Part shown: in pieces, positions 1 through 11,330 of the stretch
How positions within the stretch are numbered: position 1 is the first letter of the stretch
How the letters are laid out: each line of letters starts with the position of its first letter
Origin: CAVUFH01 sp963740835
GTDB taxonomy: Bacteria > Actinomycetota > Acidimicrobiia > IMCC26256 > PALSA-610
Direction: 5' to 3'
Assembly: GCA_963740835.1 (NCBI GenBank)
Contig: CAVUFH010000003.1
Coordinates: 930,001-994,000 of the forward strand
DNA length: 64,000 nt
Made by a program: the position numbers and the translations under genes
The notes under the pieces: model-generated
The model's database searches: none
What the model saw: the letters and a program-made list of their open reading frames with translations, nothing else
What the model was told of the DNA's origin: nothing

Positions 1-1482
1 CCCGTCTTCGACTGGCACGCGCTCGCGCCGGACATCTGCCTCACGGTCACGCTGCTGGTGGTGTTGGTCGCGTGCTTCGTCGTCCCCGATCGTGACGCGG
101 GCCAGATCTCGCGCATCGCCGCAATCGGCGTCCTCGTCTCACTCATCCCGATCGTGACGCTCGCCGCCGACGGCAACGACCGCTCGATGTTCGGTGGCGC
201 TTACGTGGTCGATAACTACGCGCTGTCGCTCAAGGCGTTCTTCCTGATCGTCACGTACGTCGTGATCCTGCTGTCGGTCGACTACATCGAGAGCGGCGAC
301 TACTACCGAGGCGAGTTCTACTTCCTCTTGCTCGCGTCGACGCTCGGCCTGACGGTGATGGTGTCTGCGCGCGACCTCATCACGATCTTCGTGGCGCTCG
401 AGCTGATCTCCATCCCGACGTTCATCCTCGCCGCGTGGCGCAAACACGACCGGGTCTCCAACGAAGCGGGCGTGAAGTACTACATCATCGGCGTCCTGTC
501 ATCGGCACTGATGCTCTACGGCATGTCGTTGATCTTCGGCTTCGCCGGCTCGACCAAGCTCTCCGAGATCTCGGAGTTCGTCTCGACCGAAGGCACGAAG
601 CCGCTGCTGACGATCGCGATCTTCCTGACCCTTGTCGGGTTCGCGTTCAAGGTGAGTGCGGTGCCGTTCCACTTCTGGGCACCGGACACCTACGAGGGCG
701 CGCCGACACCGGTCACCGCGTTCCTCTCGGTCGCCTCCAAGGCCGGCGGTTTCGTCGCCCTCTTGAACATCATCTTCTTCGGCTTCTACGGGACTCGCGG
801 CGCTGGCGCGGATCTGTGGTGGCCGCTCGTGTGGGTCCTGGCGGCGGCGTCGATGACGCTCGGCAACCTCGGCGCGCTCCGACAGACGAACATCGTGCGC
901 ATGCTCGCCTATTCGTCGATCGCACAAGGCGGCTTCATGCTCGTGCCGTTCGCGGCCGCGGGTATCGCCGCCGCGCACGGCGACCTCAGCGTGGCCGACA
1001 ATGCATTCGGAGCAGTCATCGTCTACCTGCTCGTGTACGGCGCGATGAACCTCGGTGCGTTCGCCGTCGTGATCGCGGTCGCCCGCCGCACCCGGTCCGC
1101 CGAGATCAGCAGCTACGACGGTCTGTTCCAGACCTCGCCGGGCCTCGCGGTGATGATGACGATCTTCCTCGCGTCACTGGCCGGAGTCCCGCCGCTCGCC
1201 GGTTGGTTCGCGAAGTTCGTGATGTTCAGCTCCGCGCTGCAGGTCGGCAACGGCTGGGCGACCGCGCTCGCGATCATTGCCGCGGTCAACTCGGTGATCG
1301 CGTTCTTCTACTACGCGAACGTGATCCGCGCGATGTGGTTCCACGAGCCGGCGGGTGAAGACCGCTCGGTGATCCGGGTGCCCGCCGCGCTCGGCGGCGC
1401 GATCGCCATCACGGTGGTTGTGACCGTCGTGATCGGCATCTACCCGCAGATCTTCGCACGGGTCGGCGAGCTCGCGTTCTGA
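1..1482 (+). CDS. nuoN: NADH-quinone oxidoreductase subunit N (5' partial)
   Basis: The frame is open to the left edge, so the N-terminus lies outside the window; 493 residues are visible, ending at TGA 1480-1482. This is the ND2/NuoN antiporter-like proton-pumping subunit of complex I in the cytoplasmic membrane. Visible are a long series of hydrophobic helices, the LELISIPTFIL stretch carrying the proton-pathway glutamate, and the AFKVSAVPFHFWAPDTYEG signature with the pathway lysine. The rest of a nuo operon is expected just upstream. midA follows after 4 bp on the same strand, which suggests one transcript. Confidence 0.95.
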   Translation, partial: PVFDWHALAPDICLTVTLLVVLVACFVVPDRDAGQISRIAAIGVLVSLIPIVTLAADGNDRSMFGGAYVVDNYALSLKAFFLIVTYVVILLSVDYIESGDYYRGEFYFLLLASTLGLTVMVSARDLITIFVALELISIPTFILAAWRKHDRVSNEAGVKYYIIGVLSSALMLYGMSLIFGFAGSTKLSEISEFVSTEGTKPLLTIAIFLTLVGFAFKVSAVPFHFWAPDTYEGAPTPVTAFLSVASKAGGFVALLNIIFFGFYGTRGAGADLWWPLVWVLAAASMTLGNLGALRQTNIVRMLAYSSIAQGGFMLVPFAAAGIAAAHGDLSVADNAFGAVIVYLLVYGAMNLGAFAVVIAVARRTRSAEISSYDGLFQTSPGLAVMMTIFLASLAGVPPLAGWFAKFVMFSSALQVGNGWATALAIIAAVNSVIAFFYYANVIRAMWFHEPAGEDRSVIRVPAALGGAIAITVVVTVVIGIYPQIFARVGELAF

Positions 1483-1486
1483 TCGG

Positions 1487-2668
1487 ATGAGCGCCGCCGA
1501 CACGCTCGCGGCAATCATTCGGCGGGAAGGCGCCATCACGTTCGACGTCTTCATGGACGTCGCGCTGTACGACGGCGACGACGGGTTCTTCGGTCGCGGT
1601 CGTGGCGCCGGTCGCCGCGGCCGAGACTTCGTCACCGCGCCCGAGATCGGACCGCTGTTCGGCGCGTGCGTCGCGCGCGCGCTCGACCGTTGGTGGCGCG
1701 ACCTCGGCGCGCCCGATCCGTTCCTCGTCGTCGAAGCCGGCGCCGGTTCGGGCCGTTTGGCGCGTGAGATCCGGCGGGCCGAGCCGGACTGCCTCCCGGC
1801 CCTGCGCTACGTGCTCGTCGAACGGTCGCCAGTGTTGCGCGCGCAGCAGCGTGAGCTGCTCCCGCTCGAGCCGGCGGACGAAGCGCTCGGGCCGTTCGTC
1901 CACCGCGACGTCGACGAGGAGCTCGTGCCCGTGCGCAGCGCGGGCCCGGTGTTCGCGTCGGTCGCCGACCTCCCGGAGCTTCCGTCGGGCAGCGTCGTCC
2001 TCGCCAACGAGCTGCTCGACAACCTCGGTTTCGGGATCGCCCACTGGGGCGGCACTCGGTGGCAGGAAGTGCGCATCACGACGGACGGTTCCGAGTTCGG
2101 CGAGGTGCTCGTCCCCACCACCGATGTTGACGCGCTCGCGCTGCAACGCATCGTCGGCGGGCGCGACGTCCCGATCGGTGCCCGCCTGCCGATTCCCCGA
2201 GGTGTCGAGGCCTGGGTCGACGAGTGCGCGGGCTCATTGCCCAGCGGCATCGTCGTGGTGTTCGACTACATCGTCGACGTCGACGAGATGCTGCGACGCG
2301 GTGCCGAATGGTTGCGGACGTATCGCGGGCACGGCCGCGGCCACGACGCGTTGCGCGAACCCGGTAGCCAGGACATCACGACGGACGTGGTTCGCGAGCA
2401 GCTCGAACACGCGGCCCACGCTTCCGGATTCCGAATCGTCCTCGACACGACCCAAGCGGAGTGGCTGGCCGGCACCGGCATCGACGATCTGGTGGCCGCG
2501 GGGTGGCGCGCGTGGGACGCAGGCGCGGCGCGCGGCGATCTCGTGGCGATCGCGGGACGTAGTCGCGCGAACGAGGCGGCCGCGCTCACGGATCCCGCCG
2601 GTCTCGGCGCACATCGCGTGATCACGCTCGCGAAGTCGACCGGCCCGAGCCGCTGGGAGGGCCGGTAG
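1487..2668 (+). CDS. midA: MidA/NDUFAF7-family SAM-dependent methyltransferase
   Basis: A 393-residue class I methyltransferase of the COG1565 (DUF185) family. The eukaryotic relative NDUFAF7/MidA methylates an arginine of the 49-kDa complex I subunit and is needed for complex I assembly. Seen here: the family signature FVTAPEIGPLFGA (residues 48-60), SAM motif I VVEAGAGSGRLAREI (81-95) and a later LANELLDNLGFG motif. ATG 1487 lies 4 bp after nuoN, so co-expression with complex I is likely. A complex I assembly role in this organism is inferred from family and position. Confidence 0.85.
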   Translation: MSAADTLAAIIRREGAITFDVFMDVALYDGDDGFFGRGRGAGRRGRDFVTAPEIGPLFGACVARALDRWWRDLGAPDPFLVVEAGAGSGRLAREIRRAEPDCLPALRYVLVERSPVLRAQQRELLPLEPADEALGPFVHRDVDEELVPVRSAGPVFASVADLPELPSGSVVLANELLDNLGFGIAHWGGTRWQEVRITTDGSEFGEVLVPTTDVDALALQRIVGGRDVPIGARLPIPRGVEAWVDECAGSLPSGIVVVFDYIVDVDEMLRRGAEWLRTYRGHGRGHDALREPGSQDITTDVVREQLEHAAHASGFRIVLDTTQAEWLAGTGIDDLVAAGWRAWDAGAARGDLVAIAGRSRANEAAALTDPAGLGAHRVITLAKSTGPSRWEGR

Positions 2669-2713
2669 CCTCGGCCCGAACGGGGCGGGACCCGACGCGA
2701 AGGGGGATGCGGT

Positions 2714-4669
<1,956 letters not shown>

Positions 4670-4680
4670 CGGCCGGCCGC

Positions 4681-5175
4681 GTGCGCTACCTCCCCGAACA
4701 CTGGACCCTCCACGCGGACGAGCCGCTCACGCCGGGTCGCGCCGTCGTCGTCGACATCGACGGCGTCCTGTCGGAAGCGGCTGGTCGGCAGCACTACCTC
4801 GAGGCACCTCGCCGCGACTGGCGGGCGTTCTTCGACGCCTGTGGCGAAGACCCGGTCATCGAGGAGGTGAAGACGCTGCTCGACCTGCTCGATCCCGACC
4901 TGCAGATCGTCCTGCTCACGGCGCGTCCGCACCGGGTGCACCACCTCACCGAGGCGTGGCTGCGTCGCTACGACATCCGCTGGGACATGCTCATCACCCG
5001 GCCGTGGGGTGATTACGACCTCTCGCGCGACTTCAAGCAGTCGACCGTGTGGGAGCTCCGCGCCGCGGGCTTCGAGCTCGCACTCGCGTTCGAGGACGAC
5101 CGCCGCAACGTGGAGATGTTCCGGAGCGAGGGCATTCCGTGCCTGTACGTGCACTCCGGCTACTACGACAACTGA
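4681..5175 (+). CDS. HAD-superfamily phosphatase-like protein
   Basis: A 164-residue protein starting at GTG 4681, 11 bp after acs. HAD motif I is seen as VVVDIDGVLSEA (nucleophile and acid/base Asp), motif II as IVLLTARP, and motif IV-like acidic residues as FEDDRRNVEMF. The compact form without a clear cap resembles the phosphatase domain of polynucleotide kinase-phosphatases. The substrate cannot be told from sequence. A longer in-frame extension reaching back into acs is a shadow and was not used. Confidence 0.75.
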   Translation: MRYLPEHWTLHADEPLTPGRAVVVDIDGVLSEAAGRQHYLEAPRRDWRAFFDACGEDPVIEEVKTLLDLLDPDLQIVLLTARPHRVHHLTEAWLRRYDIRWDMLITRPWGDYDLSRDFKQSTVWELRAAGFELALAFEDDRRNVEMFRSEGIPCLYVHSGYYDN

Positions 5176-5262
5176 GGTTCGGCCGGGCCGGGGACAACTG
5201 AGAGCCGGCTGAGCGAGGGCCCGCAAGGGAACGAAGGGCCGCAGCCGAGCGTTGCATCCAGC
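5176..5262 (+). promoter_or_regulatory. htpX leader with hairpin
   Basis: The 87-bp spacer before htpX contains an inverted repeat GGCCC (5218-5222) / GGGCC (5236-5240) around a purine-rich loop, followed by a GCAGCCGAGCG stretch. No clear Shine-Dalgarno stands in front of ATG 5263. The loop shares the string GGAACGAAG with the ribosomal leader element upstream of rpsS, which may or may not mean common descent. Confidence 0.35.
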
Positions 5263-6120
5263 ATGTTCAAGAATTCGATCAAGACGGCCGCCCTGCTCGC
5301 AGGGTTCGGCGTCCTCTTCATGGTGATCGGGTCGTTCTTCGGGACCCAGGGCCTCGTCATCGGACTGCTGCTGGGTCTCGTGTTCGTCGGCGGGTCGTAC
5401 TGGTTCTCCGACCAACTGGCGGTCCGGGCCGCCGGAGCGAAGCCCGTCACCGAGCAGGAAGCGCCGCAGCTCTACGCGATCGTGCGCGACCTCACCCAGC
5501 GGGCCTCGATGCCGATGCCCAAGATCTACATCAGCCCTGCCCAACAGCCGAACGCGTTCGCGACCGGCCGTAGCCCCGAGCACGCGGCCGTTGCCGTCAC
5601 CCAAGGTCTCCTCCAAGTTGTGAACCAGGACGAGCTGCGAGGCGTGCTCGCGCACGAGATCTCGCACGTGCGCCACCGCGACATCCTGATCTCGTCCGTA
5701 GCCGCGGCCATGGCGATGGCGATCATGTTCCTCGCCCGGATGGCGATGTTCAGCGCGCTGTTCGGCGGCGGTGGCGGCCGCGACCGCGACGGAGGGAACG
5801 CGATCGGCGCGTTGATGATGATGCTGCTCGCCCCGCTTGCCGCGGGTCTGCTGCAGGCCGCACTTTCACGTTCGCGCGAATTCGACGCGGACCGCGGCGG
5901 CGCGGAGCTTCTCGGAAGCGGCGAGTCGCTCGCATCAGCCCTCGAGAAGATCGACGGCTACGCAAAGCAGGTTCCGATGAACATCGATCCTGCGCACGCG
6001 TCCCTGTTCATCGTGAACCCGTTGACCGGTCGCAAGATGCAGTTCGCGAACCTGTTCACGACGCACCCGCCCACCGAGGAACGCATTCGTCGTTTGCGCA
6101 GCGCGTCCTACTCCGCCTAG
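5263..6120 (+). CDS. htpX: M48 family metalloprotease HtpX
   Basis: A 285-residue membrane zinc protease that degrades misfolded membrane proteins, with the active site facing the cytoplasm in the known family. Two N-terminal membrane helices occupy roughly residues 8-48. The zinc motif HEISHVRHRD (131-140) supplies both His ligands and the catalytic Glu, and SRSREFDADR carries the third ligand glutamate. Another hydrophobic pair lies around 145-200. Length and order match the family. The next gene is in the same frame directly after the TAG stop. Confidence 0.93.
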   Translation: MFKNSIKTAALLAGFGVLFMVIGSFFGTQGLVIGLLLGLVFVGGSYWFSDQLAVRAAGAKPVTEQEAPQLYAIVRDLTQRASMPMPKIYISPAQQPNAFATGRSPEHAAVAVTQGLLQVVNQDELRGVLAHEISHVRHRDILISSVAAAMAMAIMFLARMAMFSALFGGGGGRDRDGGNAIGALMMMLLAPLAAGLLQAALSRSREFDADRGGAELLGSGESLASALEKIDGYAKQVPMNIDPAHASLFIVNPLTGRKMQFANLFTTHPPTEERIRRLRSASYSA

Positions 6121-6129
6121 AACGCGCCT

Positions 6130-6951
6130 ATCGACATCGTCCTGCTCGGCACCGGCAATCCACTCCCTGACCGCGATCGGGCCGGGGCGGCCACACTCGT
6201 CCGCGCGGGAAGCAAGACGCTGCTCGTGGACGCCGGTCGGGGCGTCACCATGCGGCTGGCGGCGGCCGGGAGTGTGCCCGTCCTTCTCGACGCGGTGTTC
6301 CTGACCCACCTGCACAGTGACCACATCTGCGATCTGAACGACATCGTGACGACGCATTGGGTCATGAGCCAGGTGCCGCGTTCACTGCGGATCTTCGGGC
6401 CACCGCGGACGCGCGAAGTGATCGACGGGATGCGCACCATGTTGCGGCCCGACGTCGAATACCGTCTCGCGCATCATCCGGACCTCACGTGGGAACCGCT
6501 CCTCGACGTCGTCGAAGTCGGTCCCGGCGTCGTATTCGACGAAGACGGCGTGCGCGTCGTCGCGGCCGCCACGGACCATCGTCCCGTCGAGCCGACGGTG
6601 GGCTACCGCGTCGAGCACGAGGGCCGCGCCGCGGTGCTCGCGGGTGACACGGTGCCTTGCGCCGGCCTCGACGAGTTGTGTCGAGGCGCCGACGTCTATG
6701 TCCAGACGGTGTTACGCGACGACCTCGTCCGCATGGTGCCGATACAACGGTTCCAGGACACGATCGACTACCACTCGACGGTCGCCCAGGCCGCGCAGAC
6801 CGCCACTCGCGCGGGCGTGAAGACCCTCGTGCTCACCCACCAGGTACCGACCCCGGGCCTCGCGACGGCCGACGAGTGGACTGCGATCGCGCGCGCCGAA
6901 TTCGACGGCGAGATCGTCTTCGGCGACGACCTCACCTCCGTCGCGGTCTGA
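6130..6951 (+). CDS. Metallo-beta-lactamase fold hydrolase (start codon unclear)
   Basis: An RNase Z/arylsulfatase-like metallo-beta-lactamase protein. Metal ligands are visible as THLHSDH, a later ATDHR stretch, AGDT and a C-terminal LTHQVP. The conserved family N-terminus (IVLLGTGNPLPDRDRAG) is encoded from about 6130, but there is no ATG, GTG or TTG in this frame between the htpX stop (6118-6120) and GTG 6226. Starting at GTG 6226 would remove the first beta strands. Possible explanations are a rare start (ATC 6130 or 6136, CTG 6142), a sequence error or readthrough of the htpX TAG. The reaction is unknown. Confidence 0.75.
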   Translation: MDIVLLGTGNPLPDRDRAGAATLVRAGSKTLLVDAGRGVTMRLAAAGSVPVLLDAVFLTHLHSDHICDLNDIVTTHWVMSQVPRSLRIFGPPRTREVIDGMRTMLRPDVEYRLAHHPDLTWEPLLDVVEVGPGVVFDEDGVRVVAAATDHRPVEPTVGYRVEHEGRAAVLAGDTVPCAGLDELCRGADVYVQTVLRDDLVRMVPIQRFQDTIDYHSTVAQAAQTATRAGVKTLVLTHQVPTPGLATADEWTAIARAEFDGEIVFGDDLTSVAV

Positions 6952-6953
6952 CG

Positions 6954-8264
6954 TCATGGCCGGCCGTAGAGGTCGATCACCTGGCGGTACTGGCCGGCCG
7001 TCAGACCGCCGAGGTCGGCGGAGAACCGGCGCGAGTCGGGCACGGTTTCGGCGCCGAGGTTGGCGATCACCACTTGCCGCCGTGTCGCCGTCGCGTTCTC
7101 GCGACTCGCGTGTGCAGCGTCGCGGATCGCGCTGTGGTTCACGACGACGAACAGCGCCGCCACGACGAGGAGAGCGATTGCGGCGACCGGTGAGCGCAAG
7201 CGATCGGGCAGGGTGAGTCGCGTCGGAGGAACTGACGCGAGCACGATGAACACCGCGCCCACCAGCCGGGCCGTGGTCGAACCGACTTCGGTGGCCTCCC
7301 CTCGGGTGTACACCAGCATCGCCCACCAGACGATGAGCGCAGCGCTCCACGCGATGGCGTTGGCCGCGGACGTGATCCCCGAGCGCAGCCTCCAGCCGAG
7401 GTGGAGCAGGAACACGATGGCCAATACGGTGCCGAGTGTGCGGTTGCCGAACATCAACGCGTCGAACGACCCGCGGATTCCGTCGAAGGCGGTGTGCACC
7501 ATGTGGTCGACGCCGAGGCGAACGTTCGCCGGCGCTCGGTACGAGTCACGGGCGTACTTGAGCCACCACACGAGCCAGGCCGCGGTCGGGACGAGGATCG
7601 CGAGCCACCGGCGGACGTGGGCGCGGGTGCAGAGCGAATACACCCCGCATGCAGCGATGATCCCGAGTCCGCCACCCGCGGATGCAAGCGCGAGTACAAG
7701 CATGCTTGCGATGACGAGATCGCTGGTCTGGTCGCGGCGGGTGAGTGCATAGGCACACAGCACCGCGGCGAAGAGCGCGATGTAGTCGCCGATCGAGGAT
7801 GTGAGCACGGACGTGTGCGGGAACCAGAGGAAATAGGTCGCGACGACAGCAGCGATGAATGGTCCCGTCTTGCTCCGCAGGACGAAGAACAGCGCGACGG
7901 GAACCGTCACCACCGCGGTGACACCTGCGATGCGCCAAGGTGCGTAGGTGTCGAACCCGAACACCTTGTAGAAGGTGCGGTAAAGGCCCACGACAACGAG
8001 AGCGAGTTGGTTGTCGTAGGGCTGCAGGAAGTCGCCGCGGCTCTGTCCACGCAACGCGAGCGTCCAGTCTGCGCCCCAGAAGTAACTCGTGCGGAACAGG
8101 CGGAAGTACGCGACCGTCGAGACGAGAACGATGAGCGCGAACGCGCCGTCGACGGTCGAGATGTCTCCTCGGCTCAGCGCGCGCCGCATTGTCGGCTCGG
8201 GCTCCTGCCGCGGCGCGATCCGGAATGGATGTCGCCCCTCAACGGGTGGAGCCGCAGATGTCAC
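6954..8264 (-). CDS. Polytopic membrane protein, possible GT-C type glycosyltransferase
   Basis: About 436 residues with roughly ten hydrophobic helices (for example GAFALIVLVSTVAYF and AVVTVPVALFFVL). The first outer loop has acidic residues (SYFWGADWTLALRGQ) as in GT-C lipid-linked-sugar transferases, but I see no diagnostic signature, so the assignment is weak. The GTG start at 8264 gives a 25-residue Pro/Arg-rich lead; ATG 8189 is an alternative. It converges with the metallo-beta-lactamase gene with 2 bp between the stops. Confidence 0.6.
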   Translation of the reverse strand: MTSAAPPVEGRHPFRIAPRQEPEPTMRRALSRGDISTVDGAFALIVLVSTVAYFRLFRTSYFWGADWTLALRGQSRGDFLQPYDNQLALVVVGLYRTFYKVFGFDTYAPWRIAGVTAVVTVPVALFFVLRSKTGPFIAAVVATYFLWFPHTSVLTSSIGDYIALFAAVLCAYALTRRDQTSDLVIASMLVLALASAGGGLGIIAACGVYSLCTRAHVRRWLAILVPTAAWLVWWLKYARDSYRAPANVRLGVDHMVHTAFDGIRGSFDALMFGNRTLGTVLAIVFLLHLGWRLRSGITSAANAIAWSAALIVWWAMLVYTRGEATEVGSTTARLVGAVFIVLASVPPTRLTLPDRLRSPVAAIALLVVAALFVVVNHSAIRDAAHASRENATATRRQVVIANLGAETVPDSRRFSADLGGLTAGQYRQVIDLYGRP

Positions 8265-8298
8265 GTCGCCACAACCTGACGAGCGAGGAAGGTGAGGT

Positions 8299-8787
8299 TC
8301 AATCGCGGAAGTTGGTGAACTGCAGCGGTATCCCGAAGTCGTGTTCCTTCAACGACTGGATTGCTCGCTGCAGGTCATCGCGCTTCTTGCCGCTGATACG
8401 AAGCTGGTCGCCTTGGACCTGGTGCTGCACACCCTTCAGCCCCAGACCCTTGAGGTACTTGCCGATATCTCGAGCCTTGTCGCCGTTGATGCCGACCTGT
8501 AACGCGACCTTTTGCCGTGCTCGTCCATGCGTGGCTTCTTCGACCTTTCCGTAGTCGAGGGCTTTCAGCGAGATCTTGCGCCGAACCATCTTCTCTTCGA
8601 GGACTTGTGTGACCGCCTTCAACCGCTCTTCCGACGCGGACTCGATCTCGATCGCGTTGTCCTTCAGCTCCACTGCGCTGTCGGTGCCTTTGAAGTCGAA
8701 GCGTGTCGCGAGTTCGCGGCTCGCTTGGTCGACCGCGTTTCGCACCTCTTGCATGTCGATCTCCGAGACGACGTCGAAGGTGGGCAT
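8299..8787 (-). CDS. yajQ: YajQ-family nucleotide/cyclic-di-GMP-binding protein
   Basis: A 162-residue protein matching YajQ (DUF520) in length and sequence, starting MPTFDVVSEIDMQEVRNAVD and containing ATRFDFKGTDS and ISGKKRDDLQ. The family has two domains with an RNP-like fold; some members bind cyclic di-GMP and act as co-regulators, others were reported to bind nucleotides or RNA. Which applies here cannot be read from sequence. It is transcribed away from the tRNA-Tyr gene next to it. Confidence 0.93.
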   Translation of the reverse strand: MPTFDVVSEIDMQEVRNAVDQASRELATRFDFKGTDSAVELKDNAIEIESASEERLKAVTQVLEEKMVRRKISLKALDYGKVEEATHGRARQKVALQVGINGDKARDIGKYLKGLGLKGVQHQVQGDQLRISGKKRDDLQRAIQSLKEHDFGIPLQFTNFRD

Positions 8788-8823
8788 CAGACACTGCTCC
8801 CGAGCAGAACGATCGTAGGGCGC

Positions 8824-8832
8824 TGCTATCGT
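8824..8832 (+). promoter_or_regulatory. Probable extended -10 of tRNA-Tyr
   Basis: TGCTATCGT lies 6 bp before the first base of tRNA-Tyr, so transcription would start at or next to the mature 5' end. The same GCTA-type extended -10 occurs before several other stable-RNA and ribosomal genes in this window. The -35 is weak. Confidence 0.4.
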
Positions 8833-8838
8833 AGATCC

Positions 8839-8920
8839 GGGTCGGTACCCGAGTGGCCAAAGGGGACGGGCTGTAAACCCGTTGCGTTACGCTACGTTGG
8901 TTCGAATCCAACCCGGCCCA
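8839..8920 (+). tRNA. tRNA-Tyr (GTA)
   Basis: An 82-nt class II tRNA. The acceptor GGGTCGG (8839-8845) pairs with CCGGCCC (8913-8919), with discriminator A 8920. The anticodon loop CTGTAAA gives anticodon GTA. A long variable arm (TGCGTTACGCTACG) and a standard TTCGAAT T-loop are present. CCA is not encoded (CAA follows). Confidence 0.95.
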
Positions 8921-8957
8921 CAACGCTTCTTTGCGGGCTTCTTGCTGTGTGGCGGCT

Positions 8958-9027
8958 GCGCCGCGATTGGAGCTGCGTCGCCCGGCAGTACACAGCAGCG
9001 CCGCGATTGGAGCTGCGTCGCCCGGCA
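8958..9027. repeat. Two copies of a 30-bp intergenic repeat, period 40
   Basis: An identical 30-bp unit stands at 8958-8987 and 8998-9027 in the gap between tRNA-Tyr and the reverse acetyltransferase. Its core GCGATTGGAGCTGCGTC recurs with one mismatch about 40 kb away at 49665-49681 in the map-infA gap, so this is a dispersed element and not a local accident. No reading frame or obvious hairpin explains it. Confidence 0.85.
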
Positions 9028-9054
9028 AGTTGCGTGTGTGGCGCGCGCGTTCCT

Positions 9055-9543
9055 CTAGAGCATCTTCTGCATCAGGACCACGTCGAGCCACTTGCCGAAC
9101 TTGCGGCCGACCTCCCGCTCGGTGCCGATGGGTTCGAAGCCGCACGCGGCGTGCAGGCGGATCGAGGAGGCGTGGTCGCCGACGATGCGGGCGATGATCG
9201 CATGGAAGCCGTGCTCGCGCGCGAGGTCGATGAGCTCGCCGAGCAGCAGTGCACCGGCGCCGGCGCCGCGGCGATCACGGTGCACGTACACGGAATCCTC
9301 GACCGTCGTCATGTAGGCAGGCCGCGGCCGGTACGGGGTGAGCGATGCGAACCCGACGACATCGTCGCCGTCGACGGCGACGAGGGCGGGATGCCCACCT
9401 GAGTGTTCGTCGATCCAGGCCAGCTGGTCCTCGAGCGTCCGGGGCACGAGGTCGAAGGTGACCGTCGACTCGAGGACCTCGCGGTTGTAGATGTCGCGGA
9501 TCGCAGAGGCGTCGCCGGGTTCGACGAGGCGGATGCGCAGCAC
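9055..9543 (-). CDS. GNAT N-acetyltransferase, phosphinothricin-acetyltransferase-like
   Basis: A 162-residue single-domain GNAT protein. The N-terminal DIYNREVLESTVTFD motif is typical of the PAT/YwnH group that acetylates phosphinothricin, methionine sulfoximine or similar amino acids. The acetyl-CoA loop is VHRDRRGAGAGALLLGELI and the C-terminal part carries HAACGFEPIGTEREVGRKFG. The true substrate is not known; many relatives are detoxifying or metabolite-damage enzymes. It stands alone on the reverse strand between two tRNA loci. Confidence 0.85.
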   Translation of the reverse strand: MLRIRLVEPGDASAIRDIYNREVLESTVTFDLVPRTLEDQLAWIDEHSGGHPALVAVDGDDVVGFASLTPYRPRPAYMTTVEDSVYVHRDRRGAGAGALLLGELIDLAREHGFHAIIARIVGDHASSIRLHAACGFEPIGTEREVGRKFGKWLDVVLMQKML

Positions 9544-9587
9544 GGTGACCTCGGGGGCTTTGTGGTGGTGCGGGACGGTGCGCCCGC

Positions 9588-9593
9588 TATCCT
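9588..9593 (+). promoter_or_regulatory. Probable -10 of the tRNA-Thr/tRNA-Met transcript
   Basis: TATCCT in the context CGCTATCCT stands 11 bp before tRNA-Thr. It matches the GCTA-type -10 seen at other stable-RNA promoters in this window. No good -35 was found. Confidence 0.4.
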
Positions 9594-9604
9594 TGCCGGG
9601 CCTT

Positions 9605-9677
9605 GCCCCCTTAGCTCAGTCGGCAGAGCACTTCCATGGTAAGGAAGGGGTCTACGGTTCGAGTCCGTAAGGGGGCT
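9605..9677 (+). tRNA. tRNA-Thr (GGT)
   Basis: The acceptor GCCCCCT (9605-9611) pairs with AGGGGGC (9670-9676), discriminator T 9677. The anticodon arm CTTCC/GGAAG holds loop ATGGTAA, anticodon GGT. The three bases after the discriminator are CCA (9678-9680), so CCA may be encoded here, unlike the neighbouring tRNAs. Confidence 0.95.
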
Positions 9678-9680
9678 CCA

Positions 9681-9704
9681 GGAGCGGGCCCGCGGGCCCG
9701 CTCC
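9681..9704. terminator. Perfect 24-bp palindrome between two tRNAs
   Basis: The bases between tRNA-Thr and tRNA-Met form a perfect GC-only inverted repeat of 24 bp (GGAGCGGGCCC arms). It has no T-tract, so it may act as an RNA processing hairpin or a partial terminator within the tRNA transcript. Confidence 0.5.
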
Positions 9705-9708
9705 GCCT

Positions 9709-9782
9709 GGCGGAGTAGCTCAGTTGGTAAGAGCACACGGCTCATAATCGTGGGGTCGCGGGTTCGAGTCCCGCCTCCGCTA
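9709..9782 (+). tRNA. tRNA-Met (CAT), elongator type
   Basis: The acceptor GGCGGAG (9709-9715) pairs with CTCCGCT (9775-9781) with a G-U first pair; discriminator A 9782. The anticodon loop CTCATAA gives CAT. The first pair is not the C-A mismatch of initiator tRNA and the anticodon stem lacks three G-C pairs, so elongator Met is favoured. A tRNA-Ile2 read through lysidine cannot be fully excluded. CCA is not encoded. Confidence 0.9.
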
Positions 9783-9850
9783 CCCAGGCCGGTTCCCGAC
9801 CACCAGTCCACATCCAGCCCCAACCGGGCCGACGCGAAAGAGCACATCCC

Positions 9851-11038
<1,188 letters not shown>

Positions 11039-11080
11039 CGACCCCCGCCGGCCCCGCCGGCTTCGAACGAGCGAGCAGAG

Positions 11081-11245
11081 ATGGCCAAGAGTGACAAGCG
11101 CGTGAAGGTGACGCTGGCGTGCGAGGACTGCAAGCGGCGGAACTACATCACGGTCAAGTCCAAGGTGAACGACCGTGAGCGCATCGAGATGAAGAAGTAC
11201 TGCCGGTGGGACAAGCGCCACACGCTCCACAAGGAGACCCGCTAA
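11081..11245 (+). CDS. rpmG: 50S ribosomal protein L33
   Basis: A 54-residue L33, ATG 11081 to TAA 11243-11245. It has a first CEDC pair and then only one cysteine in KKYCRWDKRH, so the zinc ribbon is incomplete, as in other actinobacterial L33 proteins. It ends TLHKETR as expected. It lies 42 bp after tuf1 in the tuf-rpmG-(sigma)-tRNA-Trp-secE order. Confidence 0.93.
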   Translation: MAKSDKRVKVTLACEDCKRRNYITVKSKVNDRERIEMKKYCRWDKRHTLHKETR

Positions 11246-11330
11246 CCGCGGACGGCGCGACCGGAATGGTGGCCTCGTAACCTTTCGGACACGCGGGTGG
11301 TCGAACGCCTCACCCCCTGAAAGGGAGTCT

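Noticed and set aside
11246..11290. CGGACGGCGCG after rpmG as another leader element
   Set aside because: Only 11 bases match; no frame, hairpin or start-codon geometry of the family.
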